Position numbers and translations under genes: made by a program | Notes under the pieces: generated by a model | Told to the model about the DNA's origin: nothing | Databases searched by the model: none | Seen by the model: only the letters and a program-made list of their open reading frames with translations | Shown: in pieces, positions 1-8,806 of the stretch | How positions within the stretch are numbered: position 1 is the stretch's first letter | How the letters are laid out: each line of letters opens with the position of its first letter | Assembly (NCBI GenBank): GCA_963662895.1 | Contig: OY759982.1 | Coordinates: forward strand, 806,001-870,000 | DNA from: GWE2-42-39 sp963662895 | GTDB lineage: Bacteria; Bacteroidota; Bacteroidia; Bacteroidales; Prolixibacteraceae | Reading direction: 5' to 3' | Length of the DNA: 64,000 nucleotides

Positions 1-45
1 AATCGATTTCGCTTTTAATAATTATCAACATCTGATTGATTTGAT

Positions 46-53
46 TACTTTTG
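46..53 (+). promoter_or_regulatory. Candidate -7 box (TAnnTTTG) shared by three module copies
   Basis: TACTTTTG lies 25 bp before the ATG at 78 and fits the Bacteroidota sigma-ABfr -7 consensus TAnnTTTG. The same box in the same ~50-bp flank recurs at 15825-15832 before the Rpn gene and at 18239-18246 before the second XRE gene. I see no TTTG at the ideal -33 spacing, so this rests on the -7 match and on its conservation. Confidence 0.35.
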
Positions 54-77
54 TTAGTAACCAGATACCTGAAAATT

Positions 78-509
78 ATGGAGACACAAGAAAAAACAAC
101 GAAAAATACTCATCACGGGCACGCCATCAAACGTTACCGCCACACCCTGGGCATTAAGCAGGAAGCTTTAGCAACAGATATGGGGATCAGCCAGGCCCTT
201 GTTTCGTTCTACGAACAGAAAAAGGTGATCGATGATGATATGATCGACAAATTCTCCCAAGCCCTGAATGTCACCCCTGCACTCATCAAAGGACTGGAAG
301 AAGACCCGGTAACTTTCATCATTGAAAACAATACTCTGAAAAATGGGCATATTCTTACCGGAAACAATATTGAGAATTTTAATTCTGACCCCGTTGATCG
401 AATTATAGAGCTAAACAAGGAGAAAACTGCTCTTTACGAGCGCATGCTTGAGTTGGAGAAAGAGAAGAATGCGCTGCTGGAGAAGCTGCTGAAGGAGAGG
501 AAAAGATAA
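78..509 (+). CDS. XRE-family helix-turn-helix regulator with C-terminal coiled coil (copy 1)
   Basis: Small predicted DNA-binding protein of 143 residues. An XRE/Cro-type helix-turn-helix spans about residues 13-70, with SQALVSFYEQKK as the recognition-helix region. The C-terminus (about 110-143) is a charged heptad-rich helix, ELEKEKNALLEKLL, likely for dimerisation. The ATG at 78 is preferred over an upstream TTG at 51, because the upstream bases are a conserved promoter-like flank shared with two other modules. A close paralogue lies at 18271-18705 and a fossil of the same tail at 16809-16862. Both of those are followed by an ORF6N gene, but here that partner is absent and the cassette array begins instead. 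Target and physiological role are unknown; an antitoxin-like or phage-like regulator is possible. Confidence 0.8.
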   Translation: METQEKTTKNTHHGHAIKRYRHTLGIKQEALATDMGISQALVSFYEQKKVIDDDMIDKFSQALNVTPALIKGLEEDPVTFIIENNTLKNGHILTGNNIENFNSDPVDRIIELNKEKTALYERMLELEKEKNALLEKLLKERKR

Positions 510-697
510 TCTTGTCACGAGCCAAAAACACAAAGGGTTGCCGGATATTAAAGGCTGTTTTTAATTAAGAACCCCATTGATGACATGGATTTTGATGACA
601 GGTGATTGGTATAAACATATCGTGCCGGACAGGAGGAATATATTACACTTCCCCGGCGATAAAACAGAAATATATTTGACGCTTAATTTGCACAGAT
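510..697. other. Non-coding junction left of the cassette array
   Basis: No convincing gene is present. The reading frame open from 577 into the S41 gene lacks a plausible start and a signal peptide before 718. A GC-rich imperfect palindrome (GCCGG ... CCGGC, about 631-665) may be a decayed palindromic site, but no full site like the five downstream could be reconstructed. Confidence 0.4.
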
Positions 698-707
698 GTA
701 AGGGGGC
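698..707 (+). other. Inferred left core of cassette 1
   Basis: GTAAGGGGGC here is the reverse complement, with one mismatch, of GCCCCCTAAC at 2959-2968, where the segment carrying the S41 gene ends. The other segments of the array show the same relation without mismatch. This places the left boundary of the first segment 11 bp before the ATG at 718. Confidence 0.45.
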
Positions 708-717
708 ATTTAAAAAG

Positions 718-2967
718 ATGAAAACAACAAATACATATTTAGCAATTATTATTAGTATATTTATGCTCATTGGTTGCCAAAAAGAATCAAGAAAAGTTCA
801 GAATATTGAGACTTTCGGAAAACTGTATGGTTATGCACGCTGGTTTCATCCAAGTGATGAAGCACAGGAAATTGACTGGGACAAATTCGCAATTCTTGGC
901 GTACAAAAAGTGGAAAATATTAAATCAGATGCAGAGCTGAGAGACACATTGTTTCGCCTTTTCTCACCTATTATTCAAGGACTGCAAATTTCTGTCGGAA
1001 AAATCAAATCTCCGGTTGATTTACATTCACTAATGCCGTCCGATACTTTAAAAAACAAGGTTGTTACATGGCAACATTATGGGGTTTCCCTTGGAGAAAA
1101 AAGTAATATTTACAAAAGCCACCGCACGTACAGGGACACAACTGACTCTTATTTCGCTTTCATTAAATCAATACTTGATGTATCTAAATTTCAGGGTAAA
1201 GAAATAAAGCTAACCGGATATTTCAAAGTGCAATCTTCAAGCCCGGGCAATGAAGCGAGGTTATTTTTATTACCTGTCATTAGAAATCAAGATTCACAGT
1301 ATTTTCAAAGATGGGTGATGAAAAATGGTGTCACTATTAATTCAACGAAGTGGGAGGAACTTGAAGTAGCTGCAAAGATTAGTGACGACACTAAATATAT
1401 TACACTGGGGGGAATCCTCGAAAATGATATTTCCTTGCTTTCTGATAATCTTTCATTGGCCGTTAAAAAGGGGAATAAATGGGAGGAAATAAGTTCTGTG
1501 AATCTGGATTTCGAAGAAGACCCAAGTAAATCCAACTTAAACAATTGGCATTTTATAGAGAATGAATATAAAATTGAATTTATTGAAAGTAGTTTCAATT
1601 CCGGAAAGTTTGCCTTAAAAGCTGAGTACACAGGAAAAATATTTGAAGAAGTTCCTGCGTTTGGAGAATGCATTCACGAATCTATTGGGAACAACCTTTA
1701 TTGTGTAATTCCTTTGGCATTATACGATATAAACGGAGCTACCTATCCAAAGTCTAACGACAGAGAATTACTCGAATTAAAAAAGAAGATATCAGAAGTA
1801 AAAACAACTTCTGACTTTAATATGTACACCAACCTGGCAAGCATCGTAATTTCATGGAATGTGTTTCAACACTTTTACCCTTATTTCGATGTAATTAAAA
1901 CCAATTGGGAAACTGTTTTGCCTGAAACGCTAGAAGAAACATATTCAAATAATGATAACCCGGACTTTACCAGAACACTGGGTAAAATGGTTGCAAAACT
2001 GGAAGATGGACATGGTGTTATATATGGTACAACAACGTATCATATACCTATCAGGACAGAATTAATTGAGGAAAATATAGTTATAACTGCATCAGATGTT
2101 CCACAATTCAAAATCGGAGATGTTATTAAGAAAATAAATGGAGTTGAAGCCGGAAAAGTTCTGGAGGAAACGGAAAAACAAATCTCCGGTTCGCCACAAC
2201 TAAAACAACACCGGGCTTTAAATGTATTCGGAGATACATTCCATTCAGAGATTATTAACGTATTGATAGAAAGAGATGGAAAAGAGTTGTCAATCGATGT
2301 TAAAAATAGCATTGGTGGTAAAAACATATTCTTTAACCGGATTAATAATTTCCAATATAAATCAATTGATATTAAAGAGCTTGAACCTGACATTTTTTAC
2401 GTAAATCTAAGTAATTGCACCTCTGCAATTTTCACTAAGCATTTGGACAAATTAGCAAAAGCAAAAAGTGTAATTTATGACGATCGTTGGGGCGGTACCC
2501 TAAATGAATTGATTCCTCATTTAATTGATAGTGCAGTAAATTCTCCCTGGTGGAATATCCCACAGATTATATATCCAAATCAAAGAGCGGTAACATTTTA
2601 TAAAACAAATTGGTCGTTACAACCTCAGTTGCCAAGGTTTACTTCCAAAAGTATTATCATAACAGCGCCCTGCGTGGTAAGCAGTGGTGAAACCGAAATG
2701 GGAATAATCAATCATTATAATTTAGCCACTACTGTTGGTGAACCAACAGCAGGTTGCAACGGAAATGTAAATTGGATTGATTTGCCTTGTGGTTACAAAG
2801 TTATGTGGACGGGTATGAAAGTATTAAAACATGATGGTAGCCAACACCATTTAATTGGGTTTCAACCAGACTATCCTATTGAAAGAACAATTCAGGGTGT
2901 AAAGGATGGCAAAGATGAAATATTGGAAAAAGCTCTTGAAATCGCAAGAATAAAAAACGCCCCCTAA
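718..2967 (+). CDS. S41-family peptidase, lipoprotein (cassette 1)
   Basis: Predicted secreted lipoprotein of 749 residues with a C-terminal-processing-type (S41) serine peptidase domain. The ATG at 718 is chosen because it opens directly onto a lipoprotein signal peptide ending in a lipobox (FMLIGC, Cys ~17). The upstream in-frame extension is not signal-like. The middle region carries a PDZ-like stretch (FKIGDVIKKINGVEAG). The S41 nucleophile region is CVVSSGETEMG (Ser about 655/656), followed by the usual VGEPTAGCNG loop. N-terminal half (residues ~20-370) is family-specific and unassigned. Alone in its array segment; its last codons run into the palindrome at 2964. Substrate unknown, probably an envelope protein. 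Confidence 0.8.
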   Translation: MKTTNTYLAIIISIFMLIGCQKESRKVQNIETFGKLYGYARWFHPSDEAQEIDWDKFAILGVQKVENIKSDAELRDTLFRLFSPIIQGLQISVGKIKSPVDLHSLMPSDTLKNKVVTWQHYGVSLGEKSNIYKSHRTYRDTTDSYFAFIKSILDVSKFQGKEIKLTGYFKVQSSSPGNEARLFLLPVIRNQDSQYFQRWVMKNGVTINSTKWEELEVAAKISDDTKYITLGGILENDISLLSDNLSLAVKKGNKWEEISSVNLDFEEDPSKSNLNNWHFIENEYKIEFIESSFNSGKFALKAEYTGKIFEEVPAFGECIHESIGNNLYCVIPLALYDINGATYPKSNDRELLELKKKISEVKTTSDFNMYTNLASIVISWNVFQHFYPYFDVIKTNWETVLPETLEETYSNNDNPDFTRTLGKMVAKLEDGHGVIYGTTTYHIPIRTELIEENIVITASDVPQFKIGDVIKKINGVEAGKVLEETEKQISGSPQLKQHRALNVFGDTFHSEIINVLIERDGKELSIDVKNSIGGKNIFFNRINNFQYKSIDIKELEPDIFYVNLSNCTSAIFTKHLDKLAKAKSVIYDDRWGGTLNELIPHLIDSAVNSPWWNIPQIIYPNQRAVTFYKTNWSLQPQLPRFTSKSIIITAPCVVSSGETEMGIINHYNLATTVGEPTAGCNGNVNWIDLPCGYKVMWTGMKVLKHDGSQHHLIGFQPDYPIERTIQGVKDGKDEILEKALEIARIKNAP

Positions 2968-3026
2968 CAATTAGCCTCCAATAAAGCGTTGCTTGCATAC
3001 GCTTGACATTGGAGGATATGTTGAAC
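2964..3026 (+). repeat. attC-like palindrome A (copy 1)
   Basis: Imperfect inverted repeat. The left core CCCTAAC and right core GTTGAAC (a perfect GTTRRRY) flank arms GCCTCCAATAAAGCG and CGCTTGACATTGGAGG around a short loop. A near-identical palindrome, with three substitutions in about 49 bp, lies at 11131-11197, also directly before the 0.3-kb repeated segment. Size and architecture match integron attC sites; calling it a recombination site is inference. Confidence 0.6.
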
Positions 3027-3330
3027 TAAACATTTGCCAAAAAAAAGGAGAAAATCAAACGTATTTTTCCCATAGTGGTTTCAATCGCTTTTTTGAATGT
3101 AAAACACTGGAGGGGTGGACTATACAAAGGTGGGGCACTTTTGCTTTTTTCATGTGGAATCTATTGAAAATTCAGTACTGACAATGTAATAAATATTCGC
3201 TAAATGAACTTCAAATATGACAGGAATATTTTCGATACATTTGATAGGAAATTCGAATCGTAAGATTACGATTTACATTGCAAAGTTTATAGTTTTAGCC
3301 TAAGCTCCCGTTGGAAACGGGTTTAGTTCA
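3020..3330 (+). repeat. 0.3-kb near-noncoding cassette, copy 1
   Basis: This segment is repeated at 11191-11500 with a single substitution noticed. It is bounded by GTTGAACTAAAC at the left and its exact reverse complement at the right; the final bases are separated by the intron that follows. It carries no convincing gene. The longest frame (62 codons from a TTG at 2993) starts inside the palindrome, and a 19-codon ATG frame sits near 3203. A hairpin CCCGTTGGAAACGGG at 3307-3321 followed by TTTAGTT could end a short RNA. It may be a small-RNA, promoter or empty cassette. Confidence 0.6.
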
Positions 3331-3996
3331 ATCGAGTAGCCCGCCCCACTAGCAAGCGCTAGCGGGGAGAGGCTCTCACACCACCCGGCATACGGGTCTC
3401 GTACCGGGCGGTTCGTCAAGTATCAGCACTCTGCTCTTTTCACCAGAATGCCTTCTGCCCTTGTTTAAGATATGGCTAGACCGGGTAATCCCTGGTGCTT
3501 CCATATCGAATTACTGGCAAACCTGACGTTCAACCCTTCACTACCTTATGAGGCCTCCACGGTCTCTATTCGTGGCTCGGTACCAGTAGCTACTATGGTC
3601 TCTGCTGACTTCTCAGCGGCTTGCGCCCCTGAGACCTCCCCAGGTAAGAACATCTTCCTTCCCCTAATCACTGCCTGATCTACTATTTCGGTATTCAATC
3701 CTTGCGGAACGTTTTGGACGTCACAATGATGTGCTTGCTTATCCAACCTAATAGCCTCATATCAGGTTCCTGTTCGTCAGTACCGGGTTTTGCCGGTTGG
3801 CTTCCTTCACTGCATACCTCTCGGTAAACCAGCTTGCCACTTGCTAACGGTTCGAGGCGTTACCCCCGCCCGTAAGGGACTTACACCCTCCGGAATAATT
3901 TCATGCTACACACTACCATTTATCCCCGAAAATTTGTATTTTAATCATTTTTTCAGAGCTTTCAGTAGTGTGTGCACATGCTCATGCTGGGCACAC
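3331..3996 (-). mobile_element. ORF-less group II intron, class IIC-attC type (copy 1)
   Basis: A 666-nt intron on the minus strand. Its 5' end is GTGTGCCCAGCATGAGC (complement of 3996 downward) and it ends CTACTCGAT. Domain V reads GAACCGCCCGGTACGAGACC on the minus strand, and its CGC triad is the class IIC type. Domain VI follows with a long GC-rich stem. No reverse-transcriptase frame is present; the short open frames inside are structural RNA. Ends are fixed by the second copy and by the intron-free site at 11498-11503. It lies in the core of an attC-like site, antisense to the flanking genes. Mobility would need a maturase supplied in trans. Confidence 0.75.
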
Positions 3997-4125
3997 ACAA
4001 AAAATATAGTGCATTTGGCAGATAGTGTTTAACTTGAATATGAGTACATTTAATAAAATATATAGCGGTTTGACAGGAAAGTGTTTCAAAATGCCAAACG
4101 CCCCATATTCAAACCGTTGTGCGTC
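3997..4125 (+). repeat. attC-like palindrome B (left core split off by the intron)
   Basis: The left core GTTCAACA is divided between 3324-3330 and 3997-3999 by the intron. The arms are AATATAGTGCATTTGGCA at the left and AAAATGCCAAACGCCCCAT plus TATT at the right, ending in the right core CCGTTGTGCGT. The unpaired centre holds AGCGGTTTGACAGGAAAGTG, shared almost exactly with the palindrome at 9415-9544. The right core GTTGTGCGT is matched by its reverse complement at 6591-6597 plus 9415-9416, where the next segment ends. Confidence 0.6.
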
Positions 4126-4180
4126 ATACTAAGAGAAACCACAGTACTAATAACAAACATTAAAAGAATAGACAGAATTT

Positions 4181-5629
4181 ATGCTTTTTAACTCAATTGA
4201 CTTTGCGATTTTCTTACCGATAGTTTTTATACTCTATTGGTTTGTGACAAACAAAAACTTGAAGCTTCAAAACTTTCTGATAGTTGCAGCAAGTTACTTA
4301 TTTTATGGATGGTGGGATTGGAGATTTTTGTCTCTAATTTTGTTCAGTACAATTGTTGATTTCACTGTTGGACAAAAACTAAGAAAAGAAGAAAATCAAC
4401 TGAAAAGAAAAGTTCTATTATGGACAAGTATTTTAGTTAACCTTGGATTTTTAGGTTTCTTTAAATATTACAACTTCTTTTTAGACAATTTTATTACTGC
4501 ATTTTCATTTTTTGGAACAGAGATAAAAGCAAGTTCACTCAATGTTATACTGCCTGTCGGGATTAGTTTTTATACATTCCAAACATTAAGTTATTCTATT
4601 GATGTGTTTAAGAAAAAACTAGAACCAACAAAAGATTTTATTGCTTTTTCTGCATTTGTATGTTTTTTTCCTCAATTAGTCGCAGGTCCAATTGAGAGAG
4701 CAACTCATCTTTTACCGCAATTCTATATAAAAAGAAATTTTGACTATTCAAAAGCCGTTGATGGCACACGACAAATACTTTGGGGTTTATTTAAAAAAAT
4801 TGTTATTGCAGATAATTGTGCTGAATTTGCCAATCAAATTTTCAATAATTCTGCAGACATGAATGGCAGTGCTTTAGTTCTTGGTGCAATATTTTTTACA
4901 TTTCAAATATATGGAGATTTTTCAGGATATTCTGATATAGCTATCGGAACATCCCGCTTATTCGGATTTGACTTAATGCAAAATTTCAATTTTCCTTATT
5001 TTTCGAGAGATATCGCAGAATTTTGGAGACGTTGGCATATATCTCTGAATACTTGGTTCAGAGATTATTTATATATTCCACTAGGAGGTAGTAGAGGAAG
5101 TAATTTTTTGAAAATAAGGAATACATTTATTATATTTTTAGTCAGCGGTTTTTGGCATGGAGCGAACTGGACTTTTATTATATGGGGGGCATTAAATGCA
5201 CTTTATTTTTTACCAATGCTATTAACTAAAAGTAATAGAAGAAACCTAGATACAATTGCTCAAGGACGGTTAGCTCCTTCATTTAGGGAATTGATACAAG
5301 TTGTTTTTACTTTTAGCTTAACAGTTTTTGCCTGGATATTTTTTAGAGCTGAAAATGTTGGACATGCATTTAGCTATATATCTGAAATCTTATCGCCTTC
5401 TCTTTTTTCAATTCCAAAATTTGCTGGAATGGGAAGAGCCTTAACAATAATAATTCTTATTGCAATTTTTGTCTTAGTTGAGTGGAAAGGAAGAGAAGGA
5501 CAATTTGCAATTGCAAATTTGGGGTTTAAATGGAAACGCCCATTAAGATATGCAATATATTATGCGATTATCATTGCAATCTTTGTGTTTGTAGGGGAAG
5601 AGCAACAGTTTATTTATTTCCAATTTTAA
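4181..5629 (+). CDS. MBOAT-family membrane O-acyltransferase (AlgI-like)
   Basis: Integral membrane protein of 482 residues with about ten hydrophobic segments. It belongs to the MBOAT family that transfers acyl groups, usually acetyl, to extracellular polysaccharides. Diagnostic stretches are LPVGISFYTFQTLSYSID, FPQLVAGPIERA, DIAEFWRRWHISLNTWFRDY and FWHGANWTFIIWG, which holds the catalytic His. ATG at 4181 follows an A-rich leader and gives full family length. It is followed after 4 bp by an SGNH-type protein, the usual partner in AlgI/AlgX- or DltB/DltD-like pairs, so the two probably act together on a surface glycan. Markedly AT-rich, unlike the 25-60 kb genes, consistent with acquisition. 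Confidence 0.88.
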   Translation: MLFNSIDFAIFLPIVFILYWFVTNKNLKLQNFLIVAASYLFYGWWDWRFLSLILFSTIVDFTVGQKLRKEENQLKRKVLLWTSILVNLGFLGFFKYYNFFLDNFITAFSFFGTEIKASSLNVILPVGISFYTFQTLSYSIDVFKKKLEPTKDFIAFSAFVCFFPQLVAGPIERATHLLPQFYIKRNFDYSKAVDGTRQILWGLFKKIVIADNCAEFANQIFNNSADMNGSALVLGAIFFTFQIYGDFSGYSDIAIGTSRLFGFDLMQNFNFPYFSRDIAEFWRRWHISLNTWFRDYLYIPLGGSRGSNFLKIRNTFIIFLVSGFWHGANWTFIIWGALNALYFLPMLLTKSNRRNLDTIAQGRLAPSFRELIQVVFTFSLTVFAWIFFRAENVGHAFSYISEILSPSLFSIPKFAGMGRALTIIILIAIFVLVEWKGREGQFAIANLGFKWKRPLRYAIYYAIIIAIFVFVGEEQQFIYFQF

Positions 5630-5633
5630 CATT

Positions 5634-6629
5634 ATGAAATATTACATAATAAAAATTTTAGTTTTTTTTATGTCATTTATATCTCTTCTTGTTGTAATGT
5701 ACTTTACTGGCATATTAGGAAAAGAAGCTGTTTCATATTATAAACTACCTGATAATGTTGAATATGTTGTCTTTGGACACTCACATCCAGAATGTGCTTA
5801 TAATGATTCTTTGATTGATAATTTTAAAAATCTTGCTAATTCTGGTGAGGCATATTTTTACACATATTTAAAAGCTAGAAAAATTTTACCAGAAAACAAA
5901 CAAATAGAAGTGGTTTTTATAGAGTACTTCAATAACCAAATTATAAAAGAAATGGATAATTGGACTTGGGATGACACTTATTTACCTATTCGTTTACCAA
6001 CATATCTTCCTCTTATGGATTGTTCTGATTTAAGATTGTTATTTGACAATAATCCTAAAATGTTCAGAAATCAAATTATTAAAGCTATTCTCAAAAATAT
6101 TATTCATAGCTATAAAACAATTGCAACCAAAAATTCTTGCTTAGTAAAAGATAACAATATGAGGTTTGGTGGTTATTCTTTTCGGACAAAAAGTGTCGTT
6201 GATTCATTAATTACAAACTCTAAAATAAAAGATGAGAAAAAACATATTCTTGAAATATCTCAACTTAATATTAAGTATTTAGAAGAAACAATTCGATTAT
6301 GTAAAAAATATAAAAAGAAAGTAATTCTTATAAGAACTCCTGTTCATGAATCTACCCCTTCTTTAGATTTCGAAGAGAAGTACAAAGAGATACTAGATAA
6401 TCGTTTTGCAAATATTGAATATATAGATTTTATTAACTTCAAATTAAAGAATACAGAATTCTATGATTTTGGACATTTGAATTCATATGGAGCAAGGAAA
6501 TTCTCTGAATGGTTTAATACACAATTAAATAATGGGTTATTAAATGCGACTGATAAACAAGCTGCTATTAATACTAGTATAGAAGCACGAACGCACAATC
6601 GAGTAGCCCGCCCCACTAGCAAGCGCTAG
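5634..6629 (+). CDS. SGNH-hydrolase-like partner of the MBOAT protein; 3' end altered by intron insertion
   Basis: 331-residue protein with an N-terminal membrane anchor (about residues 5-27). Two SGNH hallmarks are present: VVFGHSHPEC (block I, GxS with Ser ~51) and DFGHLNSYGA near the C-terminus (Asp/His of block V). It is probably the periplasmic acetyl-transfer or esterase partner of the upstream MBOAT enzyme, with which it forms a two-gene unit. The group II intron at 6598 interrupts the last codons: the present tail is RVARPTSKR, whereas the intron-free frame would read ILYK then stop. Function is probably unaffected because this lies beyond the conserved core. Confidence 0.75.
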   Translation: MKYYIIKILVFFMSFISLLVVMYFTGILGKEAVSYYKLPDNVEYVVFGHSHPECAYNDSLIDNFKNLANSGEAYFYTYLKARKILPENKQIEVVFIEYFNNQIIKEMDNWTWDDTYLPIRLPTYLPLMDCSDLRLLFDNNPKMFRNQIIKAILKNIIHSYKTIATKNSCLVKDNNMRFGGYSFRTKSVVDSLITNSKIKDEKKHILEISQLNIKYLEETIRLCKKYKKKVILIRTPVHESTPSLDFEEKYKEILDNRFANIEYIDFINFKLKNTEFYDFGHLNSYGARKFSEWFNTQLNNGLLNATDKQAAINTSIEARTHNRVARPTSKR

Positions 6630-6655
6630 CGGGGAGAGGCTCTCACACCACCCGG

Positions 6656-8806
6656 GTGCGACAAGAAGTTGCTTACACTAACTGTTTAACGTTCATTGAA
6701 TGATTAAACCTTGTGTTCCATCACAAGTAGCCTATGGACACATGCATACCGGGTAACCGGTTTGTGTGAAGCTGTCTAGACAATATAGCCTGTAAAGGAG
6801 TCCTGCGAGGGAAGCCTGTCATGGTATCGTCAAACTATGGAGGAGTTAGGCTTAACCGGTATGGTCAACCAATGTGAACTGCTGATAAATGTCGTGACGT
6901 GAGAATAGCGAAAGGCGATGATACGCTATGACCAAAAGGTAAGGGGTATAGTTAACAGGCTTTGCGGTCTCTGTTACATGGATTACGATTCCCCCGGCAA
7001 AGAGGCAGAACCTAACCCGGTGTGTTATGTAAGTGGAACTTGGTAAGCCCGTACTGTTTCCCGGGCAACCGGGATAGGCTATCCGTAAGGAAAGCACAAT
7101 ACCGTGCGGGTAAAGGAAAGACAGAGAAAGCAAATGCCGTGGTGTAATGCAACGGATATGCCCACTTCTGTCATGGTACTCTTTTACGAGAAATTTACAG
7201 TAAGACTTTCAATGAGGAAAACGCAAATGAATCCCGATGAACCGGGATGTGCATCCGAAACAATATGGACAACCTGGGATTCCATTAACTGGAACAAAGT
7301 TGCCCGTGCAGTTAAGTCACTGCAAGCGCGTATCGTAAAGGCCGTCAAAGCAAAACATTTTCACAAGGCTAAAGCTCTCTTTTTTCTGCTTACCGGTTCG
7401 TTCTACGGGAAGCTACTGGCTATTCTAAGAGTAACTACCAACAAAGGCAGCAAAACCTGCGGCGTTGATAAAGTACTATGGAACACCCCACAAAGAAAAT
7501 GGAAAGCTATCGAACAATTATCCATCAAAGGGTATAAAGCAAAACCTTTAAAGCGAAAATCTATTCCCAAGAAGAATGGAAAACTAAGGCATCTTGGCAT
7601 TCCCACAATCAGGGACAGGGCTATACAAGCCTTGTTCAAACTAGGTCTGGAACCTATAGCAGAAACCACGGCAGACCCGAACTCTTACGGATTCAGACCA
7701 AAACGTTCGTGTGCCGATGCTATTGTTCAATGTCATAATGTACTTTGTCAACGCAAATCAGCAGAATGGATTCTCGAAGCAGACATCAAAGGATGTTTCG
7801 ATAACATCTCGCACCAATGGATATTGCAACATATACCTGTAAACAAAAAGGTTCTGAATCAATGGCTCAAAGCTGGTTATATGGAGAAGAAACACTGGTT
7901 CCCAACTGAAAGCGGAACTCCTCAAGGTGGTATCATTTCGCCAATAATTGCCAACATGGTACTTGATGGGTTAGAAGAGGTTATTAATCGTCACGCTCAT
8001 CATAAACCCAAAAGGAACCCACACAAAATAAACTTCGTCCGTTATGCCGACGATTTTGTGGTTACCTGTAGCAACAGCGAATATCTCGAACAAGAGATTA
8101 AACCGCTCATCAGCAAGTTTCTTGCCGACAGAGGATTGAAACTCTCTGAAGAGAAAACCAGGATTACCCACATCAGAGATGGTTTCGACTTCCTTGGATT
8201 CAATGTACGCAAGTATAAGCATAAATGCCTTACTAAACCCGGCAAAGATTCGGTAAAGGGCATTTTTACGAATATAAGCGAATGTGTTACAAACCACAAA
8301 GCTGTATCCCAAGAAGAACTTATCCGAATGATTACACCAAAAATCACAGGATGGGCTAACTTCTTCCGACACTCTGCTGCCAAACAAACCTTTTCACTAT
8401 TGGATAACAAAGTTTACAAACTATTGTGGAGATGGGCTAAACGAAGACATCCCAGGAAAGGTGCTCATTGGATTAAAGCCAAATACTTTAAAACCAAAGG
8501 CAACCGACACTGGGTATTCTCAACAGCGGATAAAAAGCAAACCTACGAACTACCTCTTTTTGATGCCACTAAAATTATCAGGCACATCAAAATAAAGAAC
8601 CTCTCAAATCCTTACGATAAGCAATGGGAGGGATACTTTAGGGAAAGAGCAAAGCGTAGGCTTACAACCCATCAGCAAATTAGCCATTACAACCTGACGA
8701 CCGGATTACTAAAGTAGTCTTTAGGGTGCTTGAGCCGTATGAGGGGAAACTCTCATGTACGGTTCTTAGAGGGGAAAGGGAGAGCAATCTCCCTGACCTA
8801 CTCGAC
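6656..8806 (+). mobile_element. Group II intron with reverse transcriptase ORF
   Basis: 2151-nt intron. The 5' end is GTGCGACAAGAAG and the 3' end CTACTCGAC. Domain V is GAGCCGTATGAGGGGAAACT followed by CTCATGTACGGTTC (AGC triad, IIA/IIB-like), with domain VI after it. The boundaries are exact, because joining CCACCCGG (to 6655) with CATACGGG (from 8807) recreates the uninterrupted sequence of the 666-nt intron at 3331-3996. The ORF occupies domain IV. Insertion is into the domain V hairpin of the other intron, on the opposite strand. Confidence 0.85.
7212..8717 (+). CDS. ltrA: Group II intron reverse transcriptase/maturase
   Basis: Intron-encoded protein of about 501 residues that assists splicing and reverse-transcribes the intron during retrohoming. 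The RT domain is complete: TCGVDKVLW, LGIPTIRDRAIQ, SYGFRPKRSCADAI, ILEADIKGCFDNISH, GTPQGGIISPIIAN and the catalytic YADD at residues 278-281. The maturase X domain follows (GWANFFRHSAAKQTFSLLD, then WRWAKRRHPRKGAHWI). No HNH endonuclease motif is present at the C-terminus, so it probably lacks bottom-strand cleavage. ATG 7212 is preferred; a GTG at 7104 would add 36 poorly conserved residues lying in intron RNA, and ATG 7227 is also possible. It might act in trans on the ORF-less introns here, but their different domain V class argues against that. Confidence 0.9.
   Translation: MRKTQMNPDEPGCASETIWTTWDSINWNKVARAVKSLQARIVKAVKAKHFHKAKALFFLLTGSFYGKLLAILRVTTNKGSKTCGVDKVLWNTPQRKWKAIEQLSIKGYKAKPLKRKSIPKKNGKLRHLGIPTIRDRAIQALFKLGLEPIAETTADPNSYGFRPKRSCADAIVQCHNVLCQRKSAEWILEADIKGCFDNISHQWILQHIPVNKKVLNQWLKAGYMEKKHWFPTESGTPQGGIISPIIANMVLDGLEEVINRHAHHKPKRNPHKINFVRYADDFVVTCSNSEYLEQEIKPLISKFLADRGLKLSEEKTRITHIRDGFDFLGFNVRKYKHKCLTKPGKDSVKGIFTNISECVTNHKAVSQEELIRMITPKITGWANFFRHSAAKQTFSLLDNKVYKLLWRWAKRRHPRKGAHWIKAKYFKTKGNRHWVFSTADKKQTYELPLFDATKIIRHIKIKNLSNPYDKQWEGYFRERAKRRLTTHQQISHYNLTTGLLK

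Noticed and set aside
577..717. N-terminal extension of the S41 gene to 577
   Set aside because: The lipoprotein signal peptide begins at 718 and the extension crosses the inferred cassette boundary at 698.
2993..3181. 62-codon frame repeated at 11165-11353
   Set aside because: It starts from a TTG inside the palindrome, lacks a ribosome-binding site and has atypical composition. Conservation is explained by duplication of the whole segment.
3020..3330. The 0.3-kb repeat as a simple MITE with GTTGAACTAAAC inverted ends
   Set aside because: All other segments of the array have the same kind of complementary ends with different sequences, so a cassette explanation covers more observations.
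3472..4032. Open frames of 60-85 codons (both strands) in the 666-nt repeat, also at 8680-9465
   Set aside because: They lie within the structured group II intron RNA, recur identically in both copies, and show no start signals or protein family. The conserved domain V and intron ends explain the sequence.
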